Shown: positions 49,651 to 61,634, counted from the stretch's first letter. The stretch is DNA of 64,000 nucleotides from Saxidomus purpurata (GCA_022818135.1 JAFMSR010000002.1:55249178-55313177), one strand, 5' to 3'. The notes: a model not told the origin generated them from the letters alone. Numbers and translations are program-made.

Positions 49651-51097
49651 CCGAAAAACATAAAATACTTCTTATTAATCATATGGTAATATATTGTACG
49701 GTCACGTGTTGCAAATAACGTTCACTATTATTTTAGTTAAAATTGATTTCATTAAATATTCTGACATTTTTTGTTCAATATTTAACAAATGTATCAATCT
49801 CGTTATTTTGACTAATTTGGAGCTGTTGATCTAGTAGAGGAGAAGGCCCCGTTCGTAATGATTACTCAAAGCGCTGAGCGCTGGTCTAAGGGAAATAACT
49901 ACGTAACAAGAAAAAGAAATATTGTACATACTTGCTCCCCTTGTCACAATATGTTTGAAACTAGCGTAAAATAATACTCGGCCAAAGTTCACGACTTTCA
50001 GCATTAAGAACAGTCGATAACGTGTCATGAATAATTATAGTATTATATAAATTCAAATTCTATAAAATAGTTCAGATCTCGTGGATCTTTCCAATCATTA
50101 TAAACACATATATCTATGATATAGTAGATTAAAGCATCAAAATACCTGCAGCCAGTACCTCACGTGCTCTTTCCGTCACCAGAAGACCTTAAAATAATAA
50201 ATGCCTGACATTGCTTTTGAATTCTGCTCACAGACGTACGAAGAAACAGACTGACGACGTGGTAACTGTCAATCGTGACTTCGGAAAACATTGATAACGG
50301 ACAACTAACACCATTAGACTGGGTATAATTAAGTCAATGGCGAGACCAAATTTGAGGTTCGAAAGCAAAACCACAGCCATCTTGGGTCTCTGGTAGCTTT
50401 CTTCTTTAACAAGACCAACTTGTATCGCTGTCTGTTAATCTAAACATTTTAGATAATCATTGAAGTGTGTTCCATTCAGTCCCTAAGATTTTATTCTGAC
50501 ATAACAAAAGCATTCAATTGACACCTTTCTTTCACATTCGTTGTACTTTTGAATTGGTTCGATGTAACATGTATATTGTTATTTGTATACGGTGTAAAGT
50601 GTTATTTGCTAGCTAAAACGTACTCGATACGTACAAGCACAACGAAAACGCTATGACTGTATCAAAACACTTTATTCTTTCACATTTAAAAAATCTAAAT
50701 GGCGCAATTCCATTTAAAAATAAAAATATAAGTTAATGTTAACTACAATCTGTTGATATTTTGAAATGTATTTACTGTTTGAAATGTTACAAAATTCTGC
50801 TATATATACTGTAGTAAAAGTTTCGAAGTTACATTATAAACGTAAACTTATTAACCAGTTTGCAAATCCCCATCGGGGAGGCTTGACAGGTTACTAAAGT
50901 TAGCAATTGTTTCCCGATTTCGTCGGAAATCGGGAGTTTCCTTTGCGATGCGTGTATGTGGTCGCACGGTCGCAAAACTGTCCCATGCTTTCAAGAACTA
51001 TTTCTATTAGCATAAAATGAATTGTACTCCTTTATTTTAAACAAAGCATCCCCCTCCCATCCCTTTATCACAACGCCATCTCTATTTTTATGCGGTT
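49651..51097. other. Unassigned DNA with a weak minus-strand exon candidate
   Basis: A 42-base minus-strand segment (50146-50187) is flanked by AG and GT and open in one frame (LLVTERAREVLAA). A 50-codon ATG frame (50228-50380) lies upstream of it, but the two do not share phase, so no gene model is offered. A hairpin (CCCGATTTCGTCGGAAATCGGG) lies near 50914-50935. Confidence 0.35.
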
Positions 51098-52005
51098 TTG
51101 CTCAGTGAACATTGATCAGTGAGTACCGTTCTGTAGCACTACTCACGGTGAGTGTTGGTCAGTGAGCATTTATCTGCACGGTGAGTGTTGTTCAGTGAGC
51201 ACTTCTCTGCACGGTGAGTGTTGTTCAGTGAGCACTTTTCTGCACGGTGAGTGTTGTTCAGTGAGCAGTTCTCACGGAAAGTGTTGTTCAGTGAGCACTT
51301 CTCTGCATGATTGAGTTAGCAGTTCTCACGGTGAGTATTGTTCAGTGAGCACTTCTCACAGTGACTGTTGTTCATTGAGCACTTCTCACAGTGACTGTTG
51401 TTCATTGAGCACTTCTCACAGTGACTGTTGTTCATTGAGCACTTCTCACAGTGACTGTTGTTCATTGAGCACTTCTCACAGTGAGTGTTGTTCATTGAGC
51501 ACTTCTCACAGTGACTGTTGTTCATTGAGCACTTCTCCAGGAGTGTTATTGAGCAGTTCTCACAGTGAATATTGTTCATTGAGCACTTCCCACAGTGAGT
51601 GTTGTTCATTGAGCACTTCTCACAGTGACTGCTGTTCATTGAGTACTTCTCACAGTGACTGTTGTTCATTGAGCACTTCTCACAGTGACTGTTGTTCATT
51701 GAGCACTTCTCACAGTGAGTGTTGTTCATTGAGCACTTCTCACAGTGACTGTAGTGTTCATTTAGCACTTCTCACAGTGACTGTTGTTCATTGACATCTC
51801 ACAGTGAGTGTTGTTCAGTGAGCACTTATCACAGTGAGTGTTGTTCAGTGAGCACTTATCACGATGAACATTGTTCAGTTAGCATTGTTCAGGATCACTT
51901 CTAACAGTGAGTGTTGTTCAGTATACTGGTGAGCACTTCTCACCTCTCATGGTGAGTGTTGTTCAGTGAGCACTTCTCATGGTGAGTGTTGTTCAGTGAT
52001 CACTA
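51098..52005. repeat. 0.9-kb minisatellite of 30-bp units
   Basis: The unit GTTGTTCATTGAGCACTTCT followed by CACAGTGACT is repeated about 25-30 times. The core from 51339 to 51798 is the most regular, and both edges carry diverged units ('gttgttcagtgagcac'). The 30-bp period keeps frames of about 150 codons open on both strands, so these are not genes. There are no unique spacers, so it is not a CRISPR-like array. Confidence 0.97.
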
Positions 52006-52904
52006 CTCTCCGCAATCAACACGCAAACTGTCTGCAAATTGTTATTCCGATCGTTTGGAACCAGTTTAATGGCGTTTACATTAAGGGTGTGTGAAATAAT
52101 AATTTAAATCAAATGTGCAATTAGGGCAATGTAACTGGCATAAATTTATTCCTAGTATTCTTGCTTTGGTAATTAAAAAAACACTGAAAACAATAAATAC
52201 ATGTAGCAATAATTATTAGACAAAAACAGAATTTCAATACCAATGTAAAATTTATCTCAAAGTGTTTCTCTTGGTGACACATTAATTTGCCTATTTCGGA
52301 TATGTTGGTTAATTTATTTCTTCCATAAGTTAAACAGGTGTTCAATAATCTTCGTACATTCGAACTGCTTCAGAAATCAATATGTTAAATGTACTGGAGA
52401 ATACAACCACAGTTTTTGTTATTAAGATTTAAGCTTAAAACAGCATGTTTATTCAAAATTAAATTGTATACATCTGTTTGCACCATAAATTTGCTAATTA
52501 TATATATGAGTTAACATCATGCCTGTATAAAACAATTTCTTTCTTCTCATTTTGACAAGGAACCACCGTTTTTCGCAAATTACTGCATTTTAGTTCAATT
52601 AATATCAGTGTCTAGCTTCCGTCTCAACTAATAGCAGAGTAAAATTAAGTTGATTTTATGCCAACAAGTACCAACAATACCGGGTAATAGTGAACAATCA
52701 GAATAAGTATTTCAATATCATCAACGATTGTATTAATACTGTGTGTACCAAATTACCAATATATCTAATTAATCTTAGTTTTAGCTTAATCTTAATAGGC
52801 AAGATAGAATCCGGTTTAGTTTACATCCCTGTCTGAAACCTGTTGGACTATCAAACTATATCAGTAAACAAATATATGATTCTTTCACATGCATTTGATT
52901 CAAA
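52006..52904. other. Unassigned non-coding DNA
   Basis: No supported feature was recognised. Confidence 0.45.
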
Positions 52905-53760
52905 TACTGTAACATCTCCTCTGAAACCACCAGGCCAACTTGGCAGTTATGTTCCAGGCATGGTGTTTTTCCAAGTTTGTTAAAAGAATTTCATCCGATG
53001 TAAAATTCTAGTTTTTATGGCAAGTTAATGGAAAAACTACAAGGCATAGCTCATAGACATTTGGTGTGTAGCTTTATCTAGTGGTCCTCTACAAAGTTTG
53101 TTCAAATCTTGCTCTCACGGTCAAAATTGACCACAGCAAGGGGTCACTGGTTTTAATATATACTAATAACAGGACTTGTTTTAAATATTTAAAAAATCTA
53201 CTTTTCCAAAAACACAAGGCCTAGAACTTTGATATTTAGTATGTAGCATTATCTAGTATACCTCTACCAGGTGTATTAAAATATTGCCCCCCCTGGGTCT
53301 AAACTGACCCTACTTGGGGGTCACATGCTTTACATAGACTTGTAGAGGAAACACGTTAAAATCTCCTGTAAAACCACATCAAGGTATTAGATAAGCTTAG
53401 ATATTTAGAATATAACATTGTATAGTGACCTTCTACCACGGTTCTTCAAATTGTGCTCCTGGGGTTAATATTTTACCCTGCCCGGGGGTCACTGGTATGA
53501 CATAGATTTATACAGGAAAAAAAACTAAAAGCTTCTTCTCCCACAAAACCAAATGGCCTAGAGCTTAGATATATTTGGTCTAGTAGACTTCTCCCAATTT
53601 TGTCCAACTCGTTCCAATGGAGCTCGGGGGGTCGCTTTCTTGTATATAGAGTTATAGGAAATACTGTTTAAATCTTCTTGTCTGAAACTGCGTGGTCCAG
53701 AGCATTTAGCATTGTCTAGTGGTCCTCTAAGAAGTTTGTTTTCATTATGCCCTGTGGATG
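52905..53760 (+). repeat. Tandem interspersed repeat, about four units of roughly 190 bp
   Basis: Units share 'aaccacaaggcctagagctt', 'tttatctagtggtcctctac' and 'gggggtcac' in diverged form, with starts near 52917, 53210, 53370 and 53540. This is a repeat type common in bivalve genomes. It has no coding capacity. Confidence 0.7.
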
Positions 53761-54210
53761 AAAAGACATTGTATTACAAATTTAAACCTGTTATGTTCAA
53801 TAACTCGAGAACCATTATGCAAAGGATTATAAGACTTCAAGGACAGAATGAAATCAACCTCAAAAGTAAAAGTTTTTCTATTGTCTCTGTTAGGTCACAG
53901 GGTCAAAGCGTACGGTCAAAAATATTATGGTCAATAACTGAAGAACAATTAGGCCTATGATCTTTAAACTATGAAGTAAAGTTAGGTTTAGCACGTAGAA
54001 TATCCATACTGATTCTGAGGTCACAGGATCAAAGATCAAGTGTCATGACCTCAGGTGAGAGATCTAGGACCATCATGTTCCTTTTGTTTGAGAATCCTCG
54101 TGGAGTTGCGGAATTTAGTAAAGGATCACAAAAAGAACTTATTGCTGTTAAACTATTTCATATTTGGACCAGTGTGTGCTTTGAAAGTTTTTCTATCCCT
54201 TGAAGTTTTT
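53761..54210. repeat. Diverged interspersed repeat ('AGGTCACAGGGTCAAAG' family)
   Basis: The strings 'aggtcacagggtcaaag' and 'aggtcacaggatcaaag', and repeated 'tcaataactcgagaacc'-like segments, suggest an old repeat. An 82-codon plus-strand frame here (53712-53960) covers repeat sequence and is not accepted. Confidence 0.5.
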
Positions 54211-54745
54211 ATCTCACCTGAACACGAAGTGCTAAAATGTGAGCTGTTGTGAGCGCCCGTTGCCCGTCTTCTATTGCCTATCCTTGTGTCTCTTATCTGT
54301 CAACGCTTGCCTTCCTTACATCTAGCGGTCATATATGATATGACATCCAGTTTTGAGACAATTTGTCAGAATGTTTATCTCAATGATTTCTAGGTCACGT
54401 TCAAATCTGGATCATCTGGGGTAAACAAATCTAGGTCACACAGTCAAATTATAGAAAAACCTTGTTAACATTCTACATGTCCTGTTTATTAACAATTTAG
54501 CACGAAAATAAGTCAGAATATAATTAAATCAAATAAAAACATGAAAGTTGGTCAGAATGTTTGTCTTAATTATTTTTGCTAGGTCATGTTTGAATCTGGG
54601 TCTCTTGGGGTCAAAACTTAGGGCAGATGGTCAAATCAAGGAACACCTTTCTTAAAAGCCATATTTATTAGCACATCATTATAAAATCGGCCAGAATGTT
54701 TGTCCCAAATATTTCTAGGTCAAGCAATCTATCCTTAGAGAACTA
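54211..54745 (+). repeat. Interspersed repeat ('CTCACCTGAACA' family), second copy
   Basis: Same architecture as 24507-25130: the hairpin head 'ctcacctgaacacgaagtgctaaaatgtgag', then 'gcgcccgttgcccgtc', then tandem units with 'tcagaatgttt', 'ctaggtca' and 'tctggggt'. No SINE interrupts this copy. Confidence 0.7.
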
Positions 54746-57700
54746 TTACACAATGTTCTTCTGATCAATGTATTTCTGCGCCTTTATAAATGTCTGTGTT
54801 CTGACAATCCATTAGCCGACGTTTAATTGTATTCAGCTCCCCACAATTACTTAATATCCAACTACTCCAACGAAGAATGTTTTAACTTTAAAAACCCTTT
54901 TATCTGTATGTTTTATTTGTACATCATAGTCATAAATGATACAAATAATATTCATATAACATGTATATTAAAAACAAGTCAATTCGAATTAAATTTTGTT
55001 CACGCTTTATTTACATACGACAGAATTGTATCAACTGTTTGTATATAAGGTTCACAATAATACTTTCAACAATATATTTTATACTGCTTACGTGCCACTG
55101 AAATTAATTTCCATAAGTTTACAGGCAGTTGAATCTTCGTCTAGACGGTAATAAGTTTTTAATTAATACGATATAATAACGCTGTTCTGATGCATTATAC
55201 AAACTAGCTTTCTCGGTTTCTCTTAACAACATAAAACAATCTTAAATATTATTGTATCTACGAAGATCCGCGTTTTCAAACATTTTGGTATTTCATAAAT
55301 GGACGCTTAGTCTTTCAGCATATTTTTTATACTACTTTATAACGCAAATTTATTTTTGTCTTGAAAACTGTTTTAATGAAAAAAAGAGTCTTATTAATAG
55401 GACCAATATACTTAAACCCATTTGGTCAACAACAAAGCAGTGTAACATATAGTAGTCGAAAACAGCATAACATAACAGTAGTCGGAAACAGATTTTCATT
55501 AACATTGTTCCAGTATACGAAAATACAAATGACATGATTGACAATTGCATCTTGCTTAGACAATTAACCCAATAATTCGGAAAACGTGAATATTTAAGGC
55601 CTGCCTTTTTACTTTCATGTCAACACACTTCCATAAAAGAGTGATCAAACGAATCTGTTTAAGACGTATGAAATACAGTCAGGACAATGTTAGTGAGCCG
55701 CTGTTCATAGTGCCTCCATTTCTTATTTGACCATATTGAATTCCTACCTATTTTTCCTATATATTGGGACTGTCTGTAATGACTCCCTGTGCCTGTGTGA
55801 TATGTGCAGTGACCATGAAATTTGGCTCCCCAAAACAATTTTCACATGTTTATAGCGACTTTCCCTTATTTTGATTCAGTAACAATAATTATAAATCTAA
55901 GCTGTTTGTTAAAAAAATGATATTACTATTGACGTCCAAACAATAGCAATGTATAACAATAATAATTATATTGACTGCTTAAATATTTGCAAAAACATGT
56001 ACAAATAAATATAGAATCGTTTGATTTATTCTAATCAAATCATTATGATTTTAATAGTCTATGTATAGTAACTCCTAGTTTATAGTGACGTTTTTCGGCG
56101 CCGCCGTAATAAGTTCACTTTTGACGGGAGGTTTGTAACCTTTCAACAGCCAATGAAACGACAAGTAGAATGCATACAAAATGTTTTGATTGAACATTAC
56201 TTTGTAAGGCACCTTTTAATTGGATTCTACTGTATGAAAAAGGTCAATAAAATGTCTTGCGTCTTTAGTCTTTTATAAATTGGTTTATGATTTTAGAACG
56301 TCCACATCTATCAACATGATATGTTGTTACCCCCACACTAATGTTAATTATGAGACTGTAGATTGATTATACATTTTTGACCAGTGAATATTTCCAGTAA
56401 CATATTTGATTAGAAAAACAAGGATTAATTTTTGTGATGCAAATGTGAATTTTTACTATAAATTTAGGTACCCATCTCTTTCATATACATGAAATCGCAC
56501 CGACATTTTTTCACTGTCAGGAATGATATTCAATCATATTAGTATACGTTTGATATTCAATCGTATTAATATACGTTTGTAATATATTGTAAGATATATT
56601 TATACTATGTTATTACCGATTCTATATCTACAAATCAAAATTTAGGAACAAAGTCCTCGTGTTACGTAACAAATAGAGATTTTTTTATTCCCCACAGCTC
56701 TCATAATTTGGAGGATTTGCTGTTTTCTCCCTTAAACAGGTTAATATAATTGTGTTTTCTTCTTTTTTGTTGATTAACGTTAGACCCACTTTTTTAATTT
56801 CTTCTTCACGAATATCGATCTGTTTTCACAGAAAATAACTGCTTGTTGGGTACAAATGTTATCGTAATCACTTTGTGACCTATGAAAAACACTGTTTCTG
56901 TTCAGGTGCTAGGGTCCTTAGGGACGCAGGATAGGTTGAATGAAAGAAAGGTCGACAATATACGGCCTACATTACAAGTTTGGAGCCGCATGCTTGACTT
57001 TCACCGATGGTGTGGTGCATAACACCTCCACTAATCATATTGCAAGAAATCAGTGATACAGCACATTCTTTTCATTTAGATATAATTATGCAGTAGTCGT
57101 AACACAAGTACTTTAAAAATAAGTGATATAAATTAAAGAGTGATTAAAAGAGAAATCAAAAGGATATCCTGCTGTTTATCAAATCAGATCAAAAACATTC
57201 AGAACACTGACTTAATAAAAACGACAAAAATCACAAGTCATCGATTAGTTTTAGAAAAATAACACAAGAATGAATAAATAAATAAAAAAAAAAATAAATA
57301 AATAAATAGATAAATAAATAATGCCTTCTCGTTAATCAACCGCAAGTGTAGTCTGTTAAAATCACTCGAACCGTTGACGTGTCATATTGATGTGACGAGA
57401 GTTAATATAATAAGGTAGAAGAACTACATTTGGTACGAGTCAAATAGTTGAAGAGCGTTTTATGCTTCATTAAATTGCGACATAATGTTATAACAATATT
57501 CATGCCAAGTAGATACCAGTAATACCCATACATGAAAGGTCAATCTTGCAATCTGTTTTATTCAGAACAAACACAACAGCGGTAAAAAGCAGAGCAATTC
57601 AATTTAAAGGACCTATTACATAGACCGATTATTTTCTGAAATCCACTTATTAAACGACAAAAGTCACACAACATTGGATTAAATTTTGAATATAAAGTCG

Positions 57701-57833
57701 GACAAATATTTTTTTTAAATAGGATCAGGTCCTGTAAACAACTACATGCATATTTAAATAATAAATTGTAAAACGACATTAAATTTGTTTGATGAAAATC
57801 TGAAAAAATAAATAAGACTAAAGCATGACACAT
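54746..57833. other. Unassigned AT-rich non-coding DNA
   Basis: It contains an (AAATA)n-type microsatellite at about 57270-57322. Open frames at 54827-55048, 55252-55452 and 57558-57872 have no recognised domain or splice context. Confidence 0.45.
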
Positions 57834-58494
57834 CCAAGGACTTTGAATTCTTAAAGAGCAAATAGCAAACAAACAATTAGATCGATAAAAAGGAGTTACA
57901 CTTAATTAAAATTGGCAAAAATTCACATAGAAATGCAATAAATAAATAAATAAATGAATAAATAAAAAATAGATAAATATGATTAATTAATTTATTAATT
58001 TATCGGTTTAATATCACGTTAATTTCACTCTTAAACACCAAAAATAGTTGATAAAGAGAATTTCAAATTTGGTCTCCACTCGGTGAAATTAAAACATGAT
58101 ATTACCCCGAAACCAACATTTATCCTCTATTACATAAAACAAAAACATAACACATCTAAGGAATTTTGAAATCTTTAAGATCTTAACCCACAGAATAAAT
58201 AAAATCGATAAAAAACACAAGTCTTTGGACTTAACTCTCAAAAATTCACTTAAAACAACAAAAGTCACCAAGTCATTGAAATTTTTTTTCTTACAATAAC
58301 GAAGAAATGTAATATAAACAAGTAAATATAAAAAGGAAACAAACTAATATATAAATAAATTAATCAAAACGCTATAAAGTTATTCCAAGGACTTTGAATT
58401 CTTAAAGAGCAAATAGCAAACAAACAATTAGATCGATAAAAACGTAAGTCATTACACTTAATTAAAATTGGCAAAGATTCACATAGAAATGCAA

Positions 58495-58537
<43 letters not shown>

Positions 58538-58945
58538 ATATGATTAATTAATTAATTAATTTATCGGTTTAATATAACGTTAATTTTACTCTTAAACACC
58601 AAAAATAGTTGATAAAGAGAATTTCAAATTTGGTCTCCACTCGGTGAAATTAAAACATGATATTACCCCGAAACCAACATTTATCCTCTATTACATAAAA
58701 CAAAAACATAACACATCTAAGGAATTTTGAAATCTTTAAGATCTTAACCCACAGAATAAATAAAATCGATAAAAAACACAAGTCTTTGGACTTAACTCTC
58801 AAAAATTCACTTAAAACAACAAAAATCACCAAGTCATTGAAATTATTTTTCTTACAATAACGAAGAAATGTAATATAAACAAGTAAATATAAAAAGGAAA
58901 CAAAATAATATATAAATAAATTAATCAAAACGCTATAAAGTTATT
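57834..58945. repeat. Tandem segmental duplication of about 551 and 561 bp
   Basis: The block starting 'ccaaggactttgaattc' at 57834 restarts at 58385 and is nearly identical to its end. The second copy is longer because of an expanded (AATA)n tract at 58493-58545. Copies of the same minus-strand frame (about 60 codons, ending CWFRGNIMF) occur at 58089-58271 and 58650-58928, reflecting the duplication rather than a gene. Each copy carries a segment ('ccactcggtgaaatt', 'catgatattacccc') related to the MITE at 61635-61777. Confidence 0.95.
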
Positions 58946-59072
58946 CACTCCTCGTCTTTTTAGCTGCAATAAGGCTCTTCAGAATTATCCCCAACTCATA
59001 TATGTTTTTCTGTTTGTCTTCTGACTTGTAAGAAATAAAGGGAACTCCTTTAATTTTTACGATTCCAGTAAG
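58941..59072 (-). CDS. Terminal exon of a minus-strand gene, degenerate kinase C-lobe-like
   Basis: Acceptor TTTTTTCAG (AG at 59073-59074), 43 codons and a TAA stop. The sequence includes LTGIVKIKGVPFISYKSEDK and then QKNIYELGIILKSLIAAKK. The segment KNIYELGIIL resembles the 'sDvYSLGiiL' F-helix motif of kinases, with the invariant Asp replaced. It is phase 0 and fits either upstream exon. The family is not recognised, and 'pseudokinase' is an inference from pattern. The stop codon lies at the right-hand edge of the tandem duplication. Confidence 0.5.
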   Translation of the reverse strand, partial: LTGIVKIKGVPFISYKSEDKQKNIYELGIILKSLIAAKKTRSE

Positions 59073-59151
59073 CTGAAAAAATAAATGATAACAACAATAA
59101 CTACAAAATTCCGCATACAAATGTAACAAAAGCGTTATGAACAAATCTTAC

Positions 59152-59223
59152 TAGTTTACATCCATCAGTTAGCAGATGCATAACACTTCCTGTGATTAAA
59201 CTGTCTTCCATTTCTAGCTTTTC
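59152..59223 (-). CDS. Possible middle exon of the same minus-strand gene
   Basis: Twenty-four codons open in phase 0 (EKLEMEDSLITGSVMHLLTD, then GCKL) end at a good donor (CTA|GTAAGA). The acceptor assumed here (CATCAAG) has almost no pyrimidine tract. The better-looking AG upstream (TTTTTGTACAAG) would bring an in-frame TAA. The exon may therefore be mis-bounded, skipped or decayed. If left out, the flanking exons still join in frame. Confidence 0.3.
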
Positions 59224-59524
59224 CTTGATGTTTCGTGTATCTTGCCAAGCATGGTTTGTTTATATCTTGTACAAAAATGAATGCGTAAGTAGGACAACAA
59301 AGCAAATTATATGTATAAAACAGTTGGCGGACACTATTAGAGTATAACTGGTCCACTACCTTTTATTAATAACAGGTTACACTAAGAGGAAGAAGAACTA
59401 AAGAATTATTTTATTATTCTCTTTATTTTGCTTAGTTGACGATATTTTGATAAAATCAGGACTCACATAGTTGCATGTACGTAGTGAATGTTTTTCTGAT
59501 AATATTAAAAGTATGATGATTAAC

Positions 59525-59763
59525 CTTTTTGTTTCGAACTCCAACTAAAACAGACTTCTCATCAAGTGGGTTTATTCCAAGAGAAGAGCAATGCAGCGCG
59601 TCCAGACTTAAGGCAAGTTTTGCTACAATTTTTGCAATTGCCTCCGATGTCATAACCACCTCTGAAGTTGATAGGGTACTTAAATCACGAAATGTTGAGA
59701 TGGTCCTCACACGGAAGATATGATGACCGGCCATTAGGCATTTCATCGCGGTAACCCCGATTT
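59525..59763 (-). CDS. Internal exon of a minus-strand gene, degenerate kinase catalytic-loop-like
   Basis: Acceptor CTTTTATTTCAG (AG at 59764-59765), donor AAAAAG|GTTAAT, 239 bases entering two bases into a codon and leaving in phase 0. It encodes IGVTAMKCLMAGHHIFRVRT, then ISTFRDLSTLSTSEVVMTSE, then AIAKIVAKLALSLDALHCSS and LGINPLDEKSVLVGVRNKK. The SLDALHCSSLGINPLDEKSVLV stretch aligns by eye with '[22 protein letters not shown]', but the HRD aspartate and the Asn are absent, as in a pseudokinase. Upstream exons were not found. The internal ATG at 59746 is not a proven start. Confidence 0.5.
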
Positions 59764-60725
59764 CTGAAATAAAAGGCGGGCACAGTCAAACAGAATTTAA
59801 ACATCTGATGTTAGCAATTAAATATAAGTTTTTTATATTTTTTCTAAGGCGCCAAAATTCAGATAAAACTGCTATATTTTATATAAAGTCCTGTGGTGAT
59901 GACCTTATTCATCCGTAAAATAAAAAAATGGACGTCGTTTAGAAAGATATTTTGCACGGTATGCCATTCGCGACAATGCATTGCGCTGAAGGTAATTCGT
60001 TATCTAGAGAGTATTTTTTCTTTGTTGCTTTTTGATTGTTAGAAAGAATGCAACAGGGTGGATCCCGCATATTTAATGAATAGCATATGCTAAAGGTGAT
60101 AAATTCCATTATTTTGATCCTGCTGGAAAAGATGCAACAAGAAAAATTGTCGAATACAATTATACTGCTAAAAGTGGAAAGAAGATTATGCATGTCATTT
60201 TCTAAACATGCAATGGTTTTTTAATTGAAACTTAAATAAAAAAATAAATAGCATCACAGAAAAATACTGCCGTGATATAATACTGCCGTGATATAATACT
60301 GACGAAATGAAAGAAAAATGATTGTGCAAAACGTCTTACAACCGGTTTCAAATATGTCCGCATTTTTTCAAGATAATCCAGACGCAATTCTAATCTAACT
60401 TGTGAAGATTATTTAGGGTTTGAAATAATTTTCACAAGATATCAAACTGACAAAAAAATCCTTCGCTTGGTGCCAATATTGCTCTAAAAAATACACTTAG
60501 ATCAGCTATATTCCCGTATTTTCGAGGTTTACCCAAATCAGCTTACCATCATTCGTTCAAAATATATTATCACGATAAATATGTGCATAGCTCACAAAGG
60601 GGAATACTTTTTAATAAGTGGTTTCATCGAAGTACTGCTTTTCTCTTGTGATTGGAAAATTTGGCACAAATAACCATTACTTTATACGCATCACTATTGT
60701 ATAGAGGATAATATTATGTTATGAA
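59764..60725. other. Unassigned DNA upstream of the minus-strand exons, with a weak plus-strand coding trace
   Basis: On the plus strand, 60080-60205 is open and ends at TAA. It reads IAYAKGDKFHYFDPAGKDAT and RKIVEYNYTAKSGKK, which is protein-like, but in-frame stops lie just upstream and no acceptor is obvious. It may be a relic of a gene or transposon. Further exons of the minus-strand gene were not recognised. Confidence 0.35.
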
Positions 60726-60848
60726 TCAAGTGATTTCATATTGGCCTTGTTATTTGTCCGAGGGTGGTCGTATTGGCCAAAGGCCGAAGGCCGAGGGCCA
60801 ATACGACTGCCCGAGGACAAATTACAAAGCCAATATGAAATCACTTGA
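60726..60848. repeat. 123-bp palindrome
   Basis: The left end TCAAGTGATTTCATATTGGC and the right end GCCAATATGAAATCACTTGA are perfect complements. Inner parts ('tcgtattggcc' with 'ggccaatacga', 'tgtccgagg' with 'cctcgga'-like bases) also pair around a short GGCCGAAGGCCG centre. This could form one long hairpin. Confidence 0.85.
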
Positions 60849-60861
60849 CTAATGATAATTT

Positions 60862-61630
60862 ATTATTCAACTTTACAATATTGGCTAAAAAAACAAAACA
60901 AGAATAAAGTGAATCTAACATGTTCATGAGTTGTGGATAAGGAAATTCTACCCGAGGGTTGAGATATGTCCCAAAAACAAGGCTCTGCTGAGTTTGTTTG
61001 GACGTATCTCAACCCGAGGGTGGGATATCCTTATCCACAACTCAATGGACATGGTAGATTTATTTTTTTACCGTTTGAATCGCATTTTCACACAAGACAG
61101 AAGAAATAAGTGCAAGTACAGATGAAAAGATGAAAATCAACTTTTTCTCGAATTTTAATTCAAATATGCTATAGATGGATAGAAAATGATCCCATAACCC
61201 TATGTTTATTTCAAAAATAAAAATTTTAAAGTCAATTTTCGATGACCCTTTGTGAGATAAGATTTTCCATCACTGCTAAAAATAGAGATTTTTCTGTCCG
61301 GTAAGTGAGAAATAAATGTTCTTGTAACAATAACAATGTTATTTGTATTTAACTTAGTAAAATAAGACATCAGTAGGAGTCTAAAAAAAGTCTGCATATC
61401 AACTGAAACAAAATGACGTCGTTTAAAAAAATCTAACGGAAGTGATTTCTCCGTATTGGCCTTCTCTTTTAAACCAATCAAAATGATTGAATTCCATATT
61501 GGCTCTGCTTTCTCGTATTGGCCCTGCTTTTCTCATATTGGCTCAGCTATGCTTTGTATTAGCTCTACCTGTCTCATATCATATGCGCAATTAATCTAAT
61601 ACAGTGAGTAATATTGTAAAGTTGAATAAT
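60862..61630. mobile_element. Element of 0.77 kb with perfect 21-bp terminal inverted repeats
   Basis: Bases 60862-60882 (ATTATTCAACTTTACAATAT plus T) recur as the exact reverse complement at 61610-61630. Inside lie a second long hairpin (60912-61060) and several 'catattggctctgct' segments that echo the neighbouring palindrome. A 91-codon minus-strand frame (61206-61481) has no recognised domain. It is probably a non-autonomous DNA transposon. Confidence 0.7.
60912..61060. repeat. 149-bp hairpin nested in the 0.77-kb element
   Basis: 'aatctaacatgttcatgag' with 'gttgtggataagg' on the left pairs with 'ccttatccacaac' and 'ctcaatggacatggtagatt' on the right. Inside, 'acccgagggttgagatatgtcc' pairs with 'ggacgtatctcaacccgaggg' of the other arm. 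Only a few mismatches interrupt the stem. Confidence 0.8.
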
Positions 61631-61634
61631 AATT

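Noticed and set aside
51345..51794. Two long overlapping frames on opposite strands (about 150 codons each), one resembling a Cys/His repeat protein
   Set aside because: Both are translations of the 30-bp minisatellite. A period divisible by three keeps all stop-free frames open, and there is no start, splice or domain context.
51098..52005. CRISPR-like array
   Set aside because: Repeats are contiguous without unique spacers, and the genome is animal.
58089..58928. Two identical minus-strand frames of about 60 codons
   Set aside because: They are duplicated AT-rich sequence in the tandem segment, without splice or domain context.
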